Source of the DNA: SABI01 sp963676605
Lineage (GTDB): Bacteria; Spirochaetota; Spirochaetia; Sphaerochaetales; Sphaerochaetaceae
Assembly (NCBI GenBank): GCA_963676605.2
Contig: CAXXSP010000024.1
Coordinates: 62,001 to 126,000, forward strand
Length of the DNA: 64,000 nt
Direction: 5' to 3'
Shown here: positions 35,134-44,495 of the stretch, piece after piece
How the letters are laid out: each line of letters opens with the position of its first letter
How positions within the stretch are numbered: the stretch's first letter is position 1
Notes under the pieces: generated by a model
The model's database searches: none
What the model was told of the DNA's origin: nothing
The model's input: the letters and a program-made list of their open reading frames with translations, nothing else
Made by a program: the position numbers and the translations under genes

Positions 35134-35472
35134 ATGGTTCAGATAATCGGTACGAAAAAATGCAGTGATACCCGCAAGGCTCTGCGATATTGCAAGGAAA
35201 GAAATATAGAACATCAGTTCGTCGACCTTTCACAGAGGGATCTCAGTCCCGGTGAATGGGATAAGGTGTTCACTCACCTCGAGGCGGACGATCTCATAGA
35301 CGAACAGAGTACATATTACAGGAAGAACGGCTACGCCTATCTGGAATACCATGCGGTTGAAGAGCTGGTGAAGCACCCTGAGCTCCTGAAGACCCCTCTT
35401 ATCAAATCGAAGAAGAAGGTGCTGTGTGCGCATGGACAGAAGGATTTCTCCCTGATAGAGGAGTGCCTGTGA
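35134..35472 (+). CDS. ArsC/Spx-family thioredoxin-fold protein
   Basis: A 112-residue protein starting at 35134 (AAAGGTGG ahead), not at the in-frame ATG 35119. The thioredoxin-like opening IIGTKKCSDTRKALRYCKERNI has one N-terminal cysteine where Spx has CXXC and ArsC CX2-3R-type sites; YLEYHAVEELVKHPELLKTPLI is the family C-terminal half. Arsenate reductase, Spx-like regulator or YffB-type reductase cannot be separated. GTGA overlap with the next gene. Confidence 0.8.
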   Translation: MVQIIGTKKCSDTRKALRYCKERNIEHQFVDLSQRDLSPGEWDKVFTHLEADDLIDEQSTYYRKNGYAYLEYHAVEELVKHPELLKTPLIKSKKKVLCAHGQKDFSLIEECL

Positions 35473-36257
35473 TCCGCTATGCAGTCCTGGGAAGCGGATC
35501 GAACGGAAACAGCTACATTCTTGAGTATGAGGGAACCTCGATTCTCCTCGATGCCGGTTTCTCTCTGAAACAGATCAGAGAAAGGTGTATCACTGCAGGT
35601 TTCGATCCTGACCTGATCTCTTCTCTCTTTATCACTCATCTGCATCCCGATCACGCCCGGGGGGCCGGAGTCTTCGCACGACAGATGAAAAAGCCGGTCT
35701 ATCTCCATCATGCGATCGATGATTCCTTCAAGGATTTCAGGAACCTCAGGATCCCTGAGGAGCTGAGGAGGACGATAGGAACCCAGCCGGTCTCGGTCGG
35801 AGCGTTCACCGTGACCTATTTCAGTACCTTCCACGACTCTCCATTTTCCGGAGGGTACCATGTGAATGTCGGAGGGAGAAACTTTGTCCTTCTGACAGAT
35901 ACCGGGAAAACTGAAGCTTCTATGGAAAGGTATGCATCAGAAAGCGATGTTCTGTTCCTGGAAGCGAATTATGATGAGCAGATGCTGAGACAGGGCCCAT
36001 ATCCCTATTTCCTGAAACAGCGGATAGGCGGGGAGGAAGGCCATCTCTCAAATGATATTTCCATAGACTTCCTGAATGGCCTGTCCCATAATGAGGAGAG
36101 AACAGTCTATTTCTGCCACCTCTCTCTGGAGAACAACAGTGCTGAAGTTCTCAGAAGATCACTGGAGGAGAGGGGATTGTCTTCCATTGCCTGCACCATC
36201 TGTGAAAACGGACAGACCTATGCCGGTGCGATCGAGAAAGGAGTAACGTCATTATGA
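35469..36257 (+). CDS. Metallo-beta-lactamase-fold hydrolase, YycJ/WalJ type
   Basis: 262 residues with a GTG start at 35469 (GAGGAG upstream; the start overlaps the preceding stop). The opening YAVLGSGSNGNSYILEY and the di-metal motif FITHLHPDHARGAG are characteristic of the YycJ group, single-strand-specific exonuclease-like enzymes linked to cell wall or DNA repair. Later metal ligands are in LLTDTGK and CHLSLENN. It overlaps the acyl-CoA synthetase gene by four bases. Confidence 0.87.
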   Translation: MIRYAVLGSGSNGNSYILEYEGTSILLDAGFSLKQIRERCITAGFDPDLISSLFITHLHPDHARGAGVFARQMKKPVYLHHAIDDSFKDFRNLRIPEELRRTIGTQPVSVGAFTVTYFSTFHDSPFSGGYHVNVGGRNFVLLTDTGKTEASMERYASESDVLFLEANYDEQMLRQGPYPYFLKQRIGGEEGHLSNDISIDFLNGLSHNEERTVYFCHLSLENNSAEVLRRSLEERGLSSIACTICENGQTYAGAIEKGVTSL

Positions 36258-37999
36258 AACATTCGCTTGAGACATTCACAGTCCGTTCACTACTGGAGCA
36301 GTCAGCTGATCGCCACGCAGATCGTCTGGCACTCTCTCTGTACGGGGATGATAGTGAGCAGTATACCTACACATCTCTGAAGGAGAGTGTCGACAGGGTC
36401 GCTTCCTATCTTCTTTCACGGAAGGTGGAAAAGGGAGACCGTATCGCGATCCTTGCAGAGAGCTCCCCCATGTGGGGTATCGCCTACCTTGCGATCGTGA
36501 GTGCCGGCTGTATTGCGGTGCCGGTGCTTCCTGAATTCTCTTCCAAGGAAGTTGATCTGATTCTCACGCACAGCGGGACGAAGAAACTCTTCGCCGCCGC
36601 ACGGCAGGCGGAAAAGATACCGAAAAGCTTTTTCGGAGAGGATCATGAAATCTACCGGATCGATGATCTCTTCCATGTCCCTTCTGATTCGGATACGAGT
36701 CGGGTGGGCAGGGAGGAGTTCCTCGACCTGCCGGCTAAGAATATGAGGCGGAAGAAAGCTGATGAGAAGGCACTGAAGCATATCTCTCATGAAGAGGATG
36801 CTCTTGTTTCGATTATCTACACAAGCGGAACGACAGGGAATCCGAAAGGGGTCATGCTGAGCAACAGGAACCTGACTAGCAATGCAGCTGCGAGTGTCAG
36901 GCAGTTCTTCAAGGTGAAAAGCGGGATGAAATTTCTTTCAATCCTTCCCATGTCCCATTCGTATGAATTCACTATCGGTTTTCTCCTGCCTCTGCTGTGC
37001 GGATGCGAGGTTCATTACCTCGGACGTCCGCCCGTAGCCTCGATACTCCTGCCGGCTCTGAAACAGATCAGGCCTGATATGATGCTCTCCGTACCCCTTC
37101 TGATCGAGAAGATCTACCGGGGTTCGGTCGTTCCCCAGATAGAAGGGAGCAAGAACCTCTCCTCGATGTATCATCACCGCATCCTCCGGCGGGAGATCAA
37201 CAGGATCATCGGCCGGAGGCTGAAAATGACCTTCGGCGGACGTCTGAAATTCTTCGGTGTCGGTGGAGCGAAGCTCGACAGAGAAGTGGAATCGTTCCTG
37301 AAGGAGGCGAGATTCCCCTATGCAATAGGGTATGGTCTGACCGAAACCTCTCCGCTCCTTGCAGGCAGCGGACCGGCTCAGACAAAGGTGGGAACCATAG
37401 GCTATCCTTTGAAGACTGTTGAGGTCAGAATCGATTCTCCCGACCCCCACACCGGTGTCGGTGAGATCGTCGCAAAGGGTCCGAACGTGATGCTCGGCTA
37501 TTACGAAGCACCGGAAATGACGAAGGAGACCTTCACCTCTGACGGCTGGATCAAGACCGGAGATCTCGGTGAGATCGTCCGCGGCAGGCTGAGTATCAAG
37601 GGGCGGAGCAAGACGATGATCCTCGGCCCCGGTGGTGAGAATATCTATCCCGAGTCGATTGAGGCTCTGATCAATGCGAAACCCTATGTCCAGGAGTCTC
37701 TTGTGATGGAAGGGGAGGGCGGTATCGGAGCCCTGATCAAGGTCGATCTCGAGCTGATGGCTGAGCAGATGAAGATGTCGGTCGAGGATGCGAAGAGCGA
37801 GGCCGCTTCCTATGTCCATAACCTCCGGCAGGAGATCAACAGGGAACTGAATTCCTTCAGCCGTCTTATTGAAACGAAACTGCACGAGGAGCCGTTCCAG
37901 CGGACCCCCACACTGAAAATTAAACGGTATCTCTACTCCCTGACTCACAGGAATCAAGGTGAAGATAAGAAAAAAGATGAAGAAGATAAGAGAGGTTGA
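36254..37999 (+). CDS. AMP-dependent acyl-CoA synthetase (second copy)
   Basis: A 581-residue adenylate-forming enzyme paralogous to that at 27406. Motifs: SIIYTSGTTGNPKGVMLSNRN, IGYGLTETSPLLAGS and DGWIKTGDLGEIV. The end is strongly charged (Lys/Glu/Asp). It probably activates medium to long fatty acids. ATGA overlap to the hydrolase gene and three bases to aroF make this part of the 35134-39624 operon. Confidence 0.9.
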   Translation: MKHSLETFTVRSLLEQSADRHADRLALSLYGDDSEQYTYTSLKESVDRVASYLLSRKVEKGDRIAILAESSPMWGIAYLAIVSAGCIAVPVLPEFSSKEVDLILTHSGTKKLFAAARQAEKIPKSFFGEDHEIYRIDDLFHVPSDSDTSRVGREEFLDLPAKNMRRKKADEKALKHISHEEDALVSIIYTSGTTGNPKGVMLSNRNLTSNAAASVRQFFKVKSGMKFLSILPMSHSYEFTIGFLLPLLCGCEVHYLGRPPVASILLPALKQIRPDMMLSVPLLIEKIYRGSVVPQIEGSKNLSSMYHHRILRREINRIIGRRLKMTFGGRLKFFGVGGAKLDREVESFLKEARFPYAIGYGLTETSPLLAGSGPAQTKVGTIGYPLKTVEVRIDSPDPHTGVGEIVAKGPNVMLGYYEAPEMTKETFTSDGWIKTGDLGEIVRGRLSIKGRSKTMILGPGGENIYPESIEALINAKPYVQESLVMEGEGGIGALIKVDLELMAEQMKMSVEDAKSEAASYVHNLRQEINRELNSFSRLIETKLHEEPFQRTPTLKIKRYLYSLTHRNQGEDKKKDEEDKRG

Positions 38000-38002
38000 G
38001 CA

Positions 38003-39076
38003 GTGCTGAAAAACAGTATTGACCTGAGAATAGATAAAATAGAAGCTCTTGTGAGCCCGCGTCACCTGGCTGAGGAGCTTCCTCTCAGTGATGAGCTTGC
38101 AGAGCGTATCATACACAATCGCGAAGCGGTGGAAGATGTGATCAACGGAAGGGATCCCCGGCTGCTTGCCATCGTGGGACCCTGTTCAATTCATGACACC
38201 GAGGCCGCTCTCGAATACGCGGACCGCCTGAAGAAGGTATCGGAAACTGTGAATGATCAGCTCCTGGTTGTGATGAGAGCGTACTTCGAGAAACCGAGAA
38301 CTGTAGGAGGCTGGAAAGGGCTGATCATTGACCCTGACATGGACGGTTCCTATCATATCAGCGAAGGGCTGAGACGAGCGAGAAGACTGCTCCTTGAACT
38401 TACACGAAGAGGACTTCCCGTGGGAACCGAAATGCTTGACCCTATCGTTCCCCAGTACATAGACGAGACCCTCTCGTGGTGTGCCATCGGAGCCAGGACC
38501 ACCGAATCTCAGGTCCACAGGACCCTTGCAAGCGGAATGAGTGTCCCCGTAGGATTCAAGAACTCGACAAGCGGTGAAGTGACAAACGCCATCAATGCCA
38601 TAAAGAGCGCATCCCTGAGCGGGGCCTTTATCGGAATCGATAAGGACGGCAATTCCTCCATCTACCGGACGAAAGGAAACCTCAGCGGTCACCTGATTCT
38701 CAGGGGCGGCGATGCAGGCCCTAATTATTATGAGGAAGAGGTTGAAGACGCAGTAAAGAGCATGAGCTCCCTCGATGTGAACCCCTCGATCGTGATAGAC
38801 TGTTCCCATGCGAACAGCAGGAAAGACTACACGAGACAGCGTCGTGTGCTTCGCGCGGTGATCGATCAGGTCCTGATGGGAAGAAAGGAAATCAGGGGTT
38901 TCATGCTCGAGAGCAATCTGTTCGAAGGGTGTCAGAAGATCACTGAAGATCTGAATTCTCTCAGGTACGGCGTATCGGTTACCGACCCGTGCATCGGATG
39001 GGAGGAGACCGAAGCTATGCTCCTGAAGACTGCCGACCTGCTGAGACATGGAGAAAGAGAAGGAGGAATATTATGA
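38003..39076 (+). CDS. aroF: 3-deoxy-7-phosphoheptulonate synthase (type I)
   Basis: The first enzyme of aromatic amino acid synthesis, joining PEP and erythrose-4-P. The 357-residue type I-alpha protein has LLAIVGPCSIHDTEAALEYA, MRAYFEKPRTVGGWKGL, VGFKNSTSGEV and DCSHANSRKDY, all with expected active-site residues, and an N-terminal extension as in feedback-regulated forms. The start is GTG at 38003 with GAGAGG ahead. Which amino acid inhibits it (AroF, G or H type) cannot be read by eye, so the symbol is a placeholder for the family. Confidence 0.92.
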   Translation: MLKNSIDLRIDKIEALVSPRHLAEELPLSDELAERIIHNREAVEDVINGRDPRLLAIVGPCSIHDTEAALEYADRLKKVSETVNDQLLVVMRAYFEKPRTVGGWKGLIIDPDMDGSYHISEGLRRARRLLLELTRRGLPVGTEMLDPIVPQYIDETLSWCAIGARTTESQVHRTLASGMSVPVGFKNSTSGEVTNAINAIKSASLSGAFIGIDKDGNSSIYRTKGNLSGHLILRGGDAGPNYYEEEVEDAVKSMSSLDVNPSIVIDCSHANSRKDYTRQRRVLRAVIDQVLMGRKEIRGFMLESNLFEGCQKITEDLNSLRYGVSVTDPCIGWEETEAMLLKTADLLRHGEREGGIL

Positions 39077-39624
39077 GTAAACGTATTCTTGTCACCCTCG
39101 CCGAAGGGTTTGAAGAGATTGAGGCATTGACACCTGTCGATATCCTCAGGAGGGCTGGTGCTGAGGTTGTGATGGCCGGTATCGACGGAGAGGTTATCAC
39201 GGGAGGTCACGGTATTCAGGTTGTAGCAGACGCTAAAATCGAGGATGTCGATACTGACTTCGATGCGATCATTCTTCCAGGCGGAGGCCTCGGAGCAAAG
39301 AATCTCAGTGAGTCGTGGCTTACCCATGAGAAGATGCTTCTCCTCGTGAACAAGGGAGCGCTCCTAGCTTCTATCTGTGCCTCCCCAGCCGTCGTTCTCG
39401 GGCCTGCGGGCCTTCTGAACGGACACAAGGCGGTCTGTTATCCCGGTTCTGAAGCGAATGCACCCGATTTCACCTTCTCTGACATGAGAGTCTGTGTAGA
39501 CGGGAATCTCATAACGGCACAGGGTGCAGGAGTTGCGGTGGAATTTGCACTTGCTATTGTTGAACACCTGTGGGATAAAGACACACGCGATAATCTTTCG
39601 GCAAGTATCCTTCATAAAGAATAG
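39073..39624 (+). CDS. DJ-1/PfpI family protein (YajL/ThiJ-like)
   Basis: 183 residues starting at 39073 (AGGAGG ahead, ATGA overlap with the DAHP synthase gene). DJ-1 features: VTLAEGFEEIEALTPVDILRRA, the Glu in this segment, and the nucleophile elbow LASICASPAVVLG with the redox Cys. This group acts as glyoxalase/deglycase or chaperone. It ends the operon starting at 35134. Confidence 0.92.
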   Translation: MSKRILVTLAEGFEEIEALTPVDILRRAGAEVVMAGIDGEVITGGHGIQVVADAKIEDVDTDFDAIILPGGGLGAKNLSESWLTHEKMLLLVNKGALLASICASPAVVLGPAGLLNGHKAVCYPGSEANAPDFTFSDMRVCVDGNLITAQGAGVAVEFALAIVEHLWDKDTRDNLSASILHKE

Positions 39625-39655
39625 ATGCACCTGAATGTGAAGAAAGGAAGTACAT

Positions 39656-41170
39656 ATGGCACACATCGGATTCGATAATCAGACCTATCTTGATCAGCAG
39701 AAAAGCGCAATACTCGAACGGGTGAACTCGACAGACGGGAAACTCTATCTTGAATGTGGAGGGAAACTCCTGTTCGATTACCATGCCGCGAGAGTTCTTC
39801 CCGGTTTTGACCCGAATGTGAAGATGAGGGTCTTTCAGGCTCTGAAAGATGAGATTGATGTCATTGTCTGTATCTACGCCGAGGATATCGAGAGAAGGAA
39901 GATCCGGAATGATTTCGGCATCACCTATGACACTGACGTATTCAAGATAATTGATGATTTCGGTGACTGGGGACTGACGGTGAATAAGGTTCTTATCACC
40001 CGGTACAACGGGCAGCCCGGTGCGACACAGTTCATGAACCGTCTGAAGAGACGGGGTATCAACGTGTATACCCATAAGGCAACCGAGGGGTACCCGAATG
40101 ATGTCGATACCATCGTAAGCGACAGCGGGTACGGAGCTAATCCCTATATTGAAACCGATGGCAGAGTCGTTATTGTGACGGCTCCCGGGCCGGGAAGCGG
40201 TAAGCTCGGCACCTGTCTTTCTCAGCTGTATCACGATTATCGTGGAGGGAAGAAAAGCGCCTACGCAAAGTTCGAGACATTCCCCATCTGGAATATCCCT
40301 ATTGAACACCCGGTCAATAAGGCGTATGAAGCAGCGACAGTCGATATCGGAGATTTCAACCAGATCGATCACTTCCACCTCAGTGCCTACGGCGAGCCCG
40401 CCGTCAATTACTCGCGCGATATGGAAGCCTTTCCTCTTCTTAAGAGAATCATAGAGAAGATTACAGGAGAGGAATCGTTCTATAAATCTCCCACAGATAT
40501 GGGAGTGAACCGTGCAGGATTCGGTATAGTTGATGATGAGATCGTCAGAGAGGCCAGTCGGCAGGAGATCGTCAGACGCTATTTCATCACTGCGGCAGAA
40601 TATGCACAGGGAACAGGTTCAAGTGAGGCGTTGAGCCGGATTAAACTTCTTCTCGACGATATGAAACTCGACAAAAATATGAGAAAGACCGTCCCGGCCT
40701 CACAGAAAGCGCTCGAAGAGGGCGTCGCCAAGGGGAAAGGGCATGACGGTATCGTGAGCGCAGCTGCGATCGAGCTCCCTGACGGTACTATTATTACCGG
40801 CAGTAATAGCGAACTGATGCACTCCTCCTCTGCACTCCTACTGAACGCTCTGAAATATCTTGCGGGCATTCCCGAAGAGATAGACCTCATCTCTCCCTCA
40901 ACCATTGATTCGATCAGACACCTTAAGAAGGAAGTGCTGAACGGGAAAAGGACTTCACTTGATGTGGAAGAGACGCTGATCTGTCTCGCTATGAGCGCGG
41001 CTCAGAATCCTTCCTCGAAAGCTGCGATGGATAAGGTTCCTGTCTTGGCGAACTGTGAGATGCATCTTACCCATCTTCCATCCCTCGGTGATATGAACGG
41101 TCTGAGAAAAATGACTGTGAGAGTGACAAGCGACCCGGCTTTCCCCTCCAGGAATCTTCTCGACGAGTAG
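39656..41170 (+). CDS. DUF1846 family protein
   Basis: 504 residues, highly typical of the DUF1846 family: HIGFDNQTYLDQQKSAILERV at the start, LYLECGGKLLFDYHAARVLPGF, VLITRYNGQPGATQFMNRL, PGPGSGKLGTCLSQLYHD and ADLPSL-like C-terminal repeats. The PGPGSGKLGTC segment is a nucleotide-binding-like loop. Function is unknown; the family is widespread in Firmicutes, so the distribution in spirochaetes may involve transfer. GAAAGGAAG precedes the ATG. Confidence 0.92.
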   Translation: MAHIGFDNQTYLDQQKSAILERVNSTDGKLYLECGGKLLFDYHAARVLPGFDPNVKMRVFQALKDEIDVIVCIYAEDIERRKIRNDFGITYDTDVFKIIDDFGDWGLTVNKVLITRYNGQPGATQFMNRLKRRGINVYTHKATEGYPNDVDTIVSDSGYGANPYIETDGRVVIVTAPGPGSGKLGTCLSQLYHDYRGGKKSAYAKFETFPIWNIPIEHPVNKAYEAATVDIGDFNQIDHFHLSAYGEPAVNYSRDMEAFPLLKRIIEKITGEESFYKSPTDMGVNRAGFGIVDDEIVREASRQEIVRRYFITAAEYAQGTGSSEALSRIKLLLDDMKLDKNMRKTVPASQKALEEGVAKGKGHDGIVSAAAIELPDGTIITGSNSELMHSSSALLLNALKYLAGIPEEIDLISPSTIDSIRHLKKEVLNGKRTSLDVEETLICLAMSAAQNPSSKAAMDKVPVLANCEMHLTHLPSLGDMNGLRKMTVRVTSDPAFPSRNLLDE

Positions 41171-41229
41171 GTTTTTTCTTTACCGATAGCCCTGTAAGGC
41201 TCTACAATAGAGATAGAGGAGGAATCAAG

Positions 41230-41850
41230 ATGAACACGATCATTACCATAAGCCGGCAGACCGGCAGTGGCGGACGTGAGATCGGAAAGGGTCTTGCAGA
41301 TGCGTTCGGGATTCCATTCTACGACAGGGCTATCATTGCCATGGCCTCAAAGGAGAGCGGCATGAATGAGGAGATCATCGAGAACCTCGATGAGAAGGCC
41401 GCAAACCGTTTTCTGTATGCGGTCCCCTCGGGTCTTCCGACCCTGGGACAGGCTGCAGCCACCGGCATGTACACCATGCCGCTCAGCGATACTCTTTTCC
41501 TTACGGAGTATGAGATCATAAGGAAACTTGCCGAAAAGGGTCCCTGTGTTCTCGTCGGCCGGTGCAGTGACTATGTACTGAAGGATGTAGAGAACCATAT
41601 CGCTGTTTTTCTTCATGCCGATAAGGATTTCAGAGCCAGGCGGATTTCCGAGATGGAGGAGATCGATCTCAAGGAAGCAGAAAGCAAAATTCACAAATAC
41701 GACAAGGAACGCCGGCGGTACCACGATTATTATGCGGCAAATACCTGGGGTAATCCTGAATTCTACGATCTTACACTGAATACTGGAGTCCTCGGAATTC
41801 CGAAAGCTGTCGAGGTGATTGCTTCCTATATCTCCATCAGAGAAAGGTAG
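41230..41850 (+). CDS. Cytidylate kinase-like family protein (Cytidylate_kin2)
   Basis: 206 residues with the family's start TIITISRQTGSGGREIGKGLADAFGIPFYD. The P-loop region GSGGREIG lacks the standard GK[ST] as is usual for this family, whose activity is unproven. A GRCSDYVL segment and a basic lid with RARRISEMEEI-like sequence follow. It has AGGAGGA ahead of the ATG and stands alone. Confidence 0.85.
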   Translation: MNTIITISRQTGSGGREIGKGLADAFGIPFYDRAIIAMASKESGMNEEIIENLDEKAANRFLYAVPSGLPTLGQAAATGMYTMPLSDTLFLTEYEIIRKLAEKGPCVLVGRCSDYVLKDVENHIAVFLHADKDFRARRISEMEEIDLKEAESKIHKYDKERRRYHDYYAANTWGNPEFYDLTLNTGVLGIPKAVEVIASYISIRER

Positions 41851-41907
41851 AACAGCCAGGGGCTTCTCTCCACCCATTCTTTTCCTCATCTCAGAATCAT
41901 TCAATGC

Positions 41908-41956
41908 TTGACTTGACTGTTGCTAAATTATACAATTAAGTAATTGTTTAATTGTT
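41908..41956 (+). promoter_or_regulatory. arsR-zntA promoter with ArsR-type operator
   Basis: TTGACT (41908-41913), 17 bases, TACAAT (41931-41936). Across and just after the -10 box lies a perfect inverted repeat ACAATTA-AG-TAATTGT (41932-41947), and the half-site TAATTGTT is repeated in tandem (41941-41948, 41949-41956). The AT-rich palindrome over the -10 fits repression by the metal-sensing ArsR protein encoded just downstream. Confidence 0.72.
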
Positions 41957-41976
41957 TATCTGAAGTGAGGTCTACG

Positions 41977-42345
41977 ATGAGTAATGAAGATACAAAGAAA
42001 TCGGATGTCTGCAGTGAGTATTCTCTCTCCTGCATGAATCATGAGGAAGACCTGAAAGATTCTCTCATGGAAGTCTCTGGCCTGTCAGAACTCTTCAGGG
42101 CCATGTCGGATGAGACGCGCGTCGGTATCCTGTATATGCTTTCCAGGCAGGAGTTGTGCGTGTGTGATCTCGCCTACCTTCTCGATATCTCCCTTCCTGC
42201 GGTTTCACACCACCTGCGGCTGCTGAAGGTGATGCGTCTGGTGAAGGGGAGACGTGAGGGCAAGCAGGTATTCTATACCCTTGATGATCCCCACGTTCTT
42301 TCTCTCATCGAAGTCGCCCGTGAACATTATATCGAATGGAGATGA
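41977..42345 (+). CDS. ArsR/SmtB-family metal-sensing repressor
   Basis: A 122-residue winged-helix protein starting at 41977 (GTGAGG ahead). The core is MSDETRVGILYMLSRQELCVCDLAYLLDISLPAVSHHLRLLK; ELCVCD is the cysteine metal site of the CadC/ArsR type in the third helix, and the N-terminal extension has two more Cys (DVC, LSC) as in CadC. It should release its operator (41932-41956) on binding Cd, Zn or Pb and thereby induce the P-type ATPase gene four bases downstream. Confidence 0.93.
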   Translation: MSNEDTKKSDVCSEYSLSCMNHEEDLKDSLMEVSGLSELFRAMSDETRVGILYMLSRQELCVCDLAYLLDISLPAVSHHLRLLKVMRLVKGRREGKQVFYTLDDPHVLSLIEVAREHYIEWR

Positions 42346-42348
42346 CCA

Positions 42349-44448
42349 ATGGTTTCCTATAAGATAGAAGGACTGGATTGTGCACACTGTGCACTGAAGA
42401 TCGAAACTGCGCTGAGAAAGATAGAGGGGTTTGAAAACGCCTCGATCAATTTCTCAACACAGACCGTACGCATCCCTTCCGGCACGCTATCGGTTGCACA
42501 GGATGCCGTCTCGGCAATCGAAGAGGATGCACGTATCGTTGAAAGATCCTCAGAGCTCCAAGGTGAAAAGGACAACTCGAGAGCTCAGCTCGCAAGGATC
42601 TGTCTCTCCACCCTTCTGTTCCTGCTGGGCATCATATTCACCGATACACTGAAAAGAACACCCTTTGCCCTGGGTGAATATGCCGTGTTTCTCTCATCAT
42701 ACCTCATAGTCGGCTATCCGGTACTCCTGCACGCAGGAACCTCGATCCTGAAAGGACGCCTGTTCGATGAAATGTTTCTTATGAGTATCGCGACGATTGG
42801 AGCCGTAGCCATTCATCAGCTCGAAGAAGCGGTGGGTGTCATGCTTTTCTATGCTGTTGGGGAATGGGTCCAGAGCAGGGCAGTGCAGAATTCCCGGAGG
42901 TCGATTGCTGCGCTCATGTCTCTCAGACCTGATAATGCACGGGTCGTAGCGAAGGATGGCTATGAACTCGTTGATCCTGACCAGGTTGAGGTCGGCACGC
43001 TGATTCAGGTGCGCTCAGGGGAGAGAATACCGCTGGATGGCGTCATTGTCTCGGGTGAGTCACGAGTGGATACTTCAGCCCTGACTGGAGAGTCTGTACC
43101 GCGAATAGCTGGAGAAGGTGATACCGTCCTCAGCGGTTTCGTCGTCGATAACGGGACGCTGGAGATCAGAGTGACAAAAAAAGCCGAAGATTCACAGGTC
43201 GCGCGCATTCTTTCGCTCGTGGAGGAGGCTGCAGCAAAAAAGGCTCCGACAGAACGGTTTATCACGAAAGTCGCTGCCGTCTACACACCGCTGATTGTCT
43301 CTATTGCTCTGGCAGTAGCCTTCATTCCACCGCTGTTTTTTTCAGGTGATCTCGCTTCCTGGGTCTACCGGGCTCTTGTGATCCTTGTTATCTCCTGTCC
43401 CTGTGCTCTTGTGATCTCCGTTCCTCTCGGTTATTTTGGTGGAATAGGTGCTGCCTCTAAACGGGGTATTCTCCTGAAAGGTGCGCACTATATCGATCTG
43501 CTGAAGAGTCTCAAGACTGTGGTATTCGATAAGACAGGGACTCTTACCAGGGGAAATTTCAAGGTGGTGAAGATCTATGCGGCGAAAGGGATTGATGAGA
43601 AGAGTCTGCTCGGCACTGCCGCAGCAGCAGAAGCTCACTCGCTTCACCCGGTTGCGGATTCCATACGTGAAGCATACCGGGAAAGGTATCCAGGACATCC
43701 GGTACCTGAAGCTCACCGATACCATGAGGAGAAAGGTCTCGGTGTTATCGCAGAAGCGAGTGAAGGACGAATTCTCGCAGGGAGTGTACGGTTCCTCCGG
43801 CAGGAAGGAATTTCTGTCCCCGAAGAACATGTCACAGGGACGGTGGTCGCGGTTTCCCAGGGAACGACCTATCTGGGGTATGTTGAGATTGCCGATGAGG
43901 TAAAACCGGGAGTTCAGGAAGCCGTTCGTGCATTGAAACAGCTGGGAGTGGAAAAGCTGGTCATGCTGACAGGAGACAGGGAGGAGACTGCGGCTTCTGT
44001 TGCCGCCCAGGTCGGAATCGATTCCTGGTATGCTTCACTGCTGCCTCACGAGAAAGTGGAGCGGTTGAAGGAACTGAAAGATACCATGAAAAAGGGAACG
44101 ACTCTCGCCTTCGTCGGTGACGGGATGAACGATGCTCCCGTTCTGATGATGAGTGATATCGGGATCAGCATGGGTGCTCTCGGATCGGATGCGGCAATAG
44201 AGGCGGCAGACATCGTCCTGATGGACGATAGGATGGAAGGCCTCGCCGAGGCTGTTGGTCTTGCCCGGCGTACCCGTCTGATCGTGCTTCAGAATATTAT
44301 CTTTGCACTCGCTGTTAAGGGGATATTCCTTGCCTTCGGCGCCTTCGGTCTTGCCACTATGTGGGAGGCTGTCATTGCGGATGTGGGAGTCGCTCTTCTT
44401 GCTGTTCTCAATGCGGCACGTATTCTCCGTCCCGTCCGCTCAGCATAA
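42349..44448 (+). CDS. Heavy-metal (Zn/Cd/Pb) exporting P1B-type ATPase
   Basis: A 699-residue pump. One N-terminal HMA domain has the metal site GLDCAHCALKIE. The core shows TGES (actuator), the transmembrane CPC in ISCPCALVIS, phosphorylation motif DKTGTLT, a HP motif (SLHPVA) and GDGMNDAPVL. The CPC and the ArsR partner point to Zn2+/Cd2+ (ZntA/CadA) rather than copper, although substrate is not fixed by motifs alone. It is co-transcribed with the repressor. Confidence 0.93.
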   Translation: MVSYKIEGLDCAHCALKIETALRKIEGFENASINFSTQTVRIPSGTLSVAQDAVSAIEEDARIVERSSELQGEKDNSRAQLARICLSTLLFLLGIIFTDTLKRTPFALGEYAVFLSSYLIVGYPVLLHAGTSILKGRLFDEMFLMSIATIGAVAIHQLEEAVGVMLFYAVGEWVQSRAVQNSRRSIAALMSLRPDNARVVAKDGYELVDPDQVEVGTLIQVRSGERIPLDGVIVSGESRVDTSALTGESVPRIAGEGDTVLSGFVVDNGTLEIRVTKKAEDSQVARILSLVEEAAAKKAPTERFITKVAAVYTPLIVSIALAVAFIPPLFFSGDLASWVYRALVILVISCPCALVISVPLGYFGGIGAASKRGILLKGAHYIDLLKSLKTVVFDKTGTLTRGNFKVVKIYAAKGIDEKSLLGTAAAAEAHSLHPVADSIREAYRERYPGHPVPEAHRYHEEKGLGVIAEASEGRILAGSVRFLRQEGISVPEEHVTGTVVAVSQGTTYLGYVEIADEVKPGVQEAVRALKQLGVEKLVMLTGDREETAASVAAQVGIDSWYASLLPHEKVERLKELKDTMKKGTTLAFVGDGMNDAPVLMMSDIGISMGALGSDAAIEAADIVLMDDRMEGLAEAVGLARRTRLIVLQNIIFALAVKGIFLAFGAFGLATMWEAVIADVGVALLAVLNAARILRPVRSA

Positions 44449-44449
44449 A

Positions 44450-44476
44450 ATGGACTTCCCGGGAAAGGAAGTCCAT
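44450..44476. terminator. Hairpin terminator between zntA-type gene and ackA
   Basis: ATGGACTTCC (44450-44459) pairs perfectly with GGAAGTCCAT (44467-44476) around a 7-base loop. On the minus strand it is followed by TTTT, suiting ackA; the plus-strand operon ends immediately before it. Confidence 0.75.
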
Positions 44477-44495
44477 CGTATCAGATTCGGTCTTT

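Noticed and set aside
36938..38116. 392-codon minus-strand frame opposite the second acyl-CoA synthetase and aroF
   Set aside because: It crosses two confident plus-strand genes, and its composition (Asp, His, Leu, Gln-rich) is that of an antisense shadow.
38186..39049. 287-codon minus-strand frame opposite aroF
   Set aside because: Shadow of the DAHP synthase gene.
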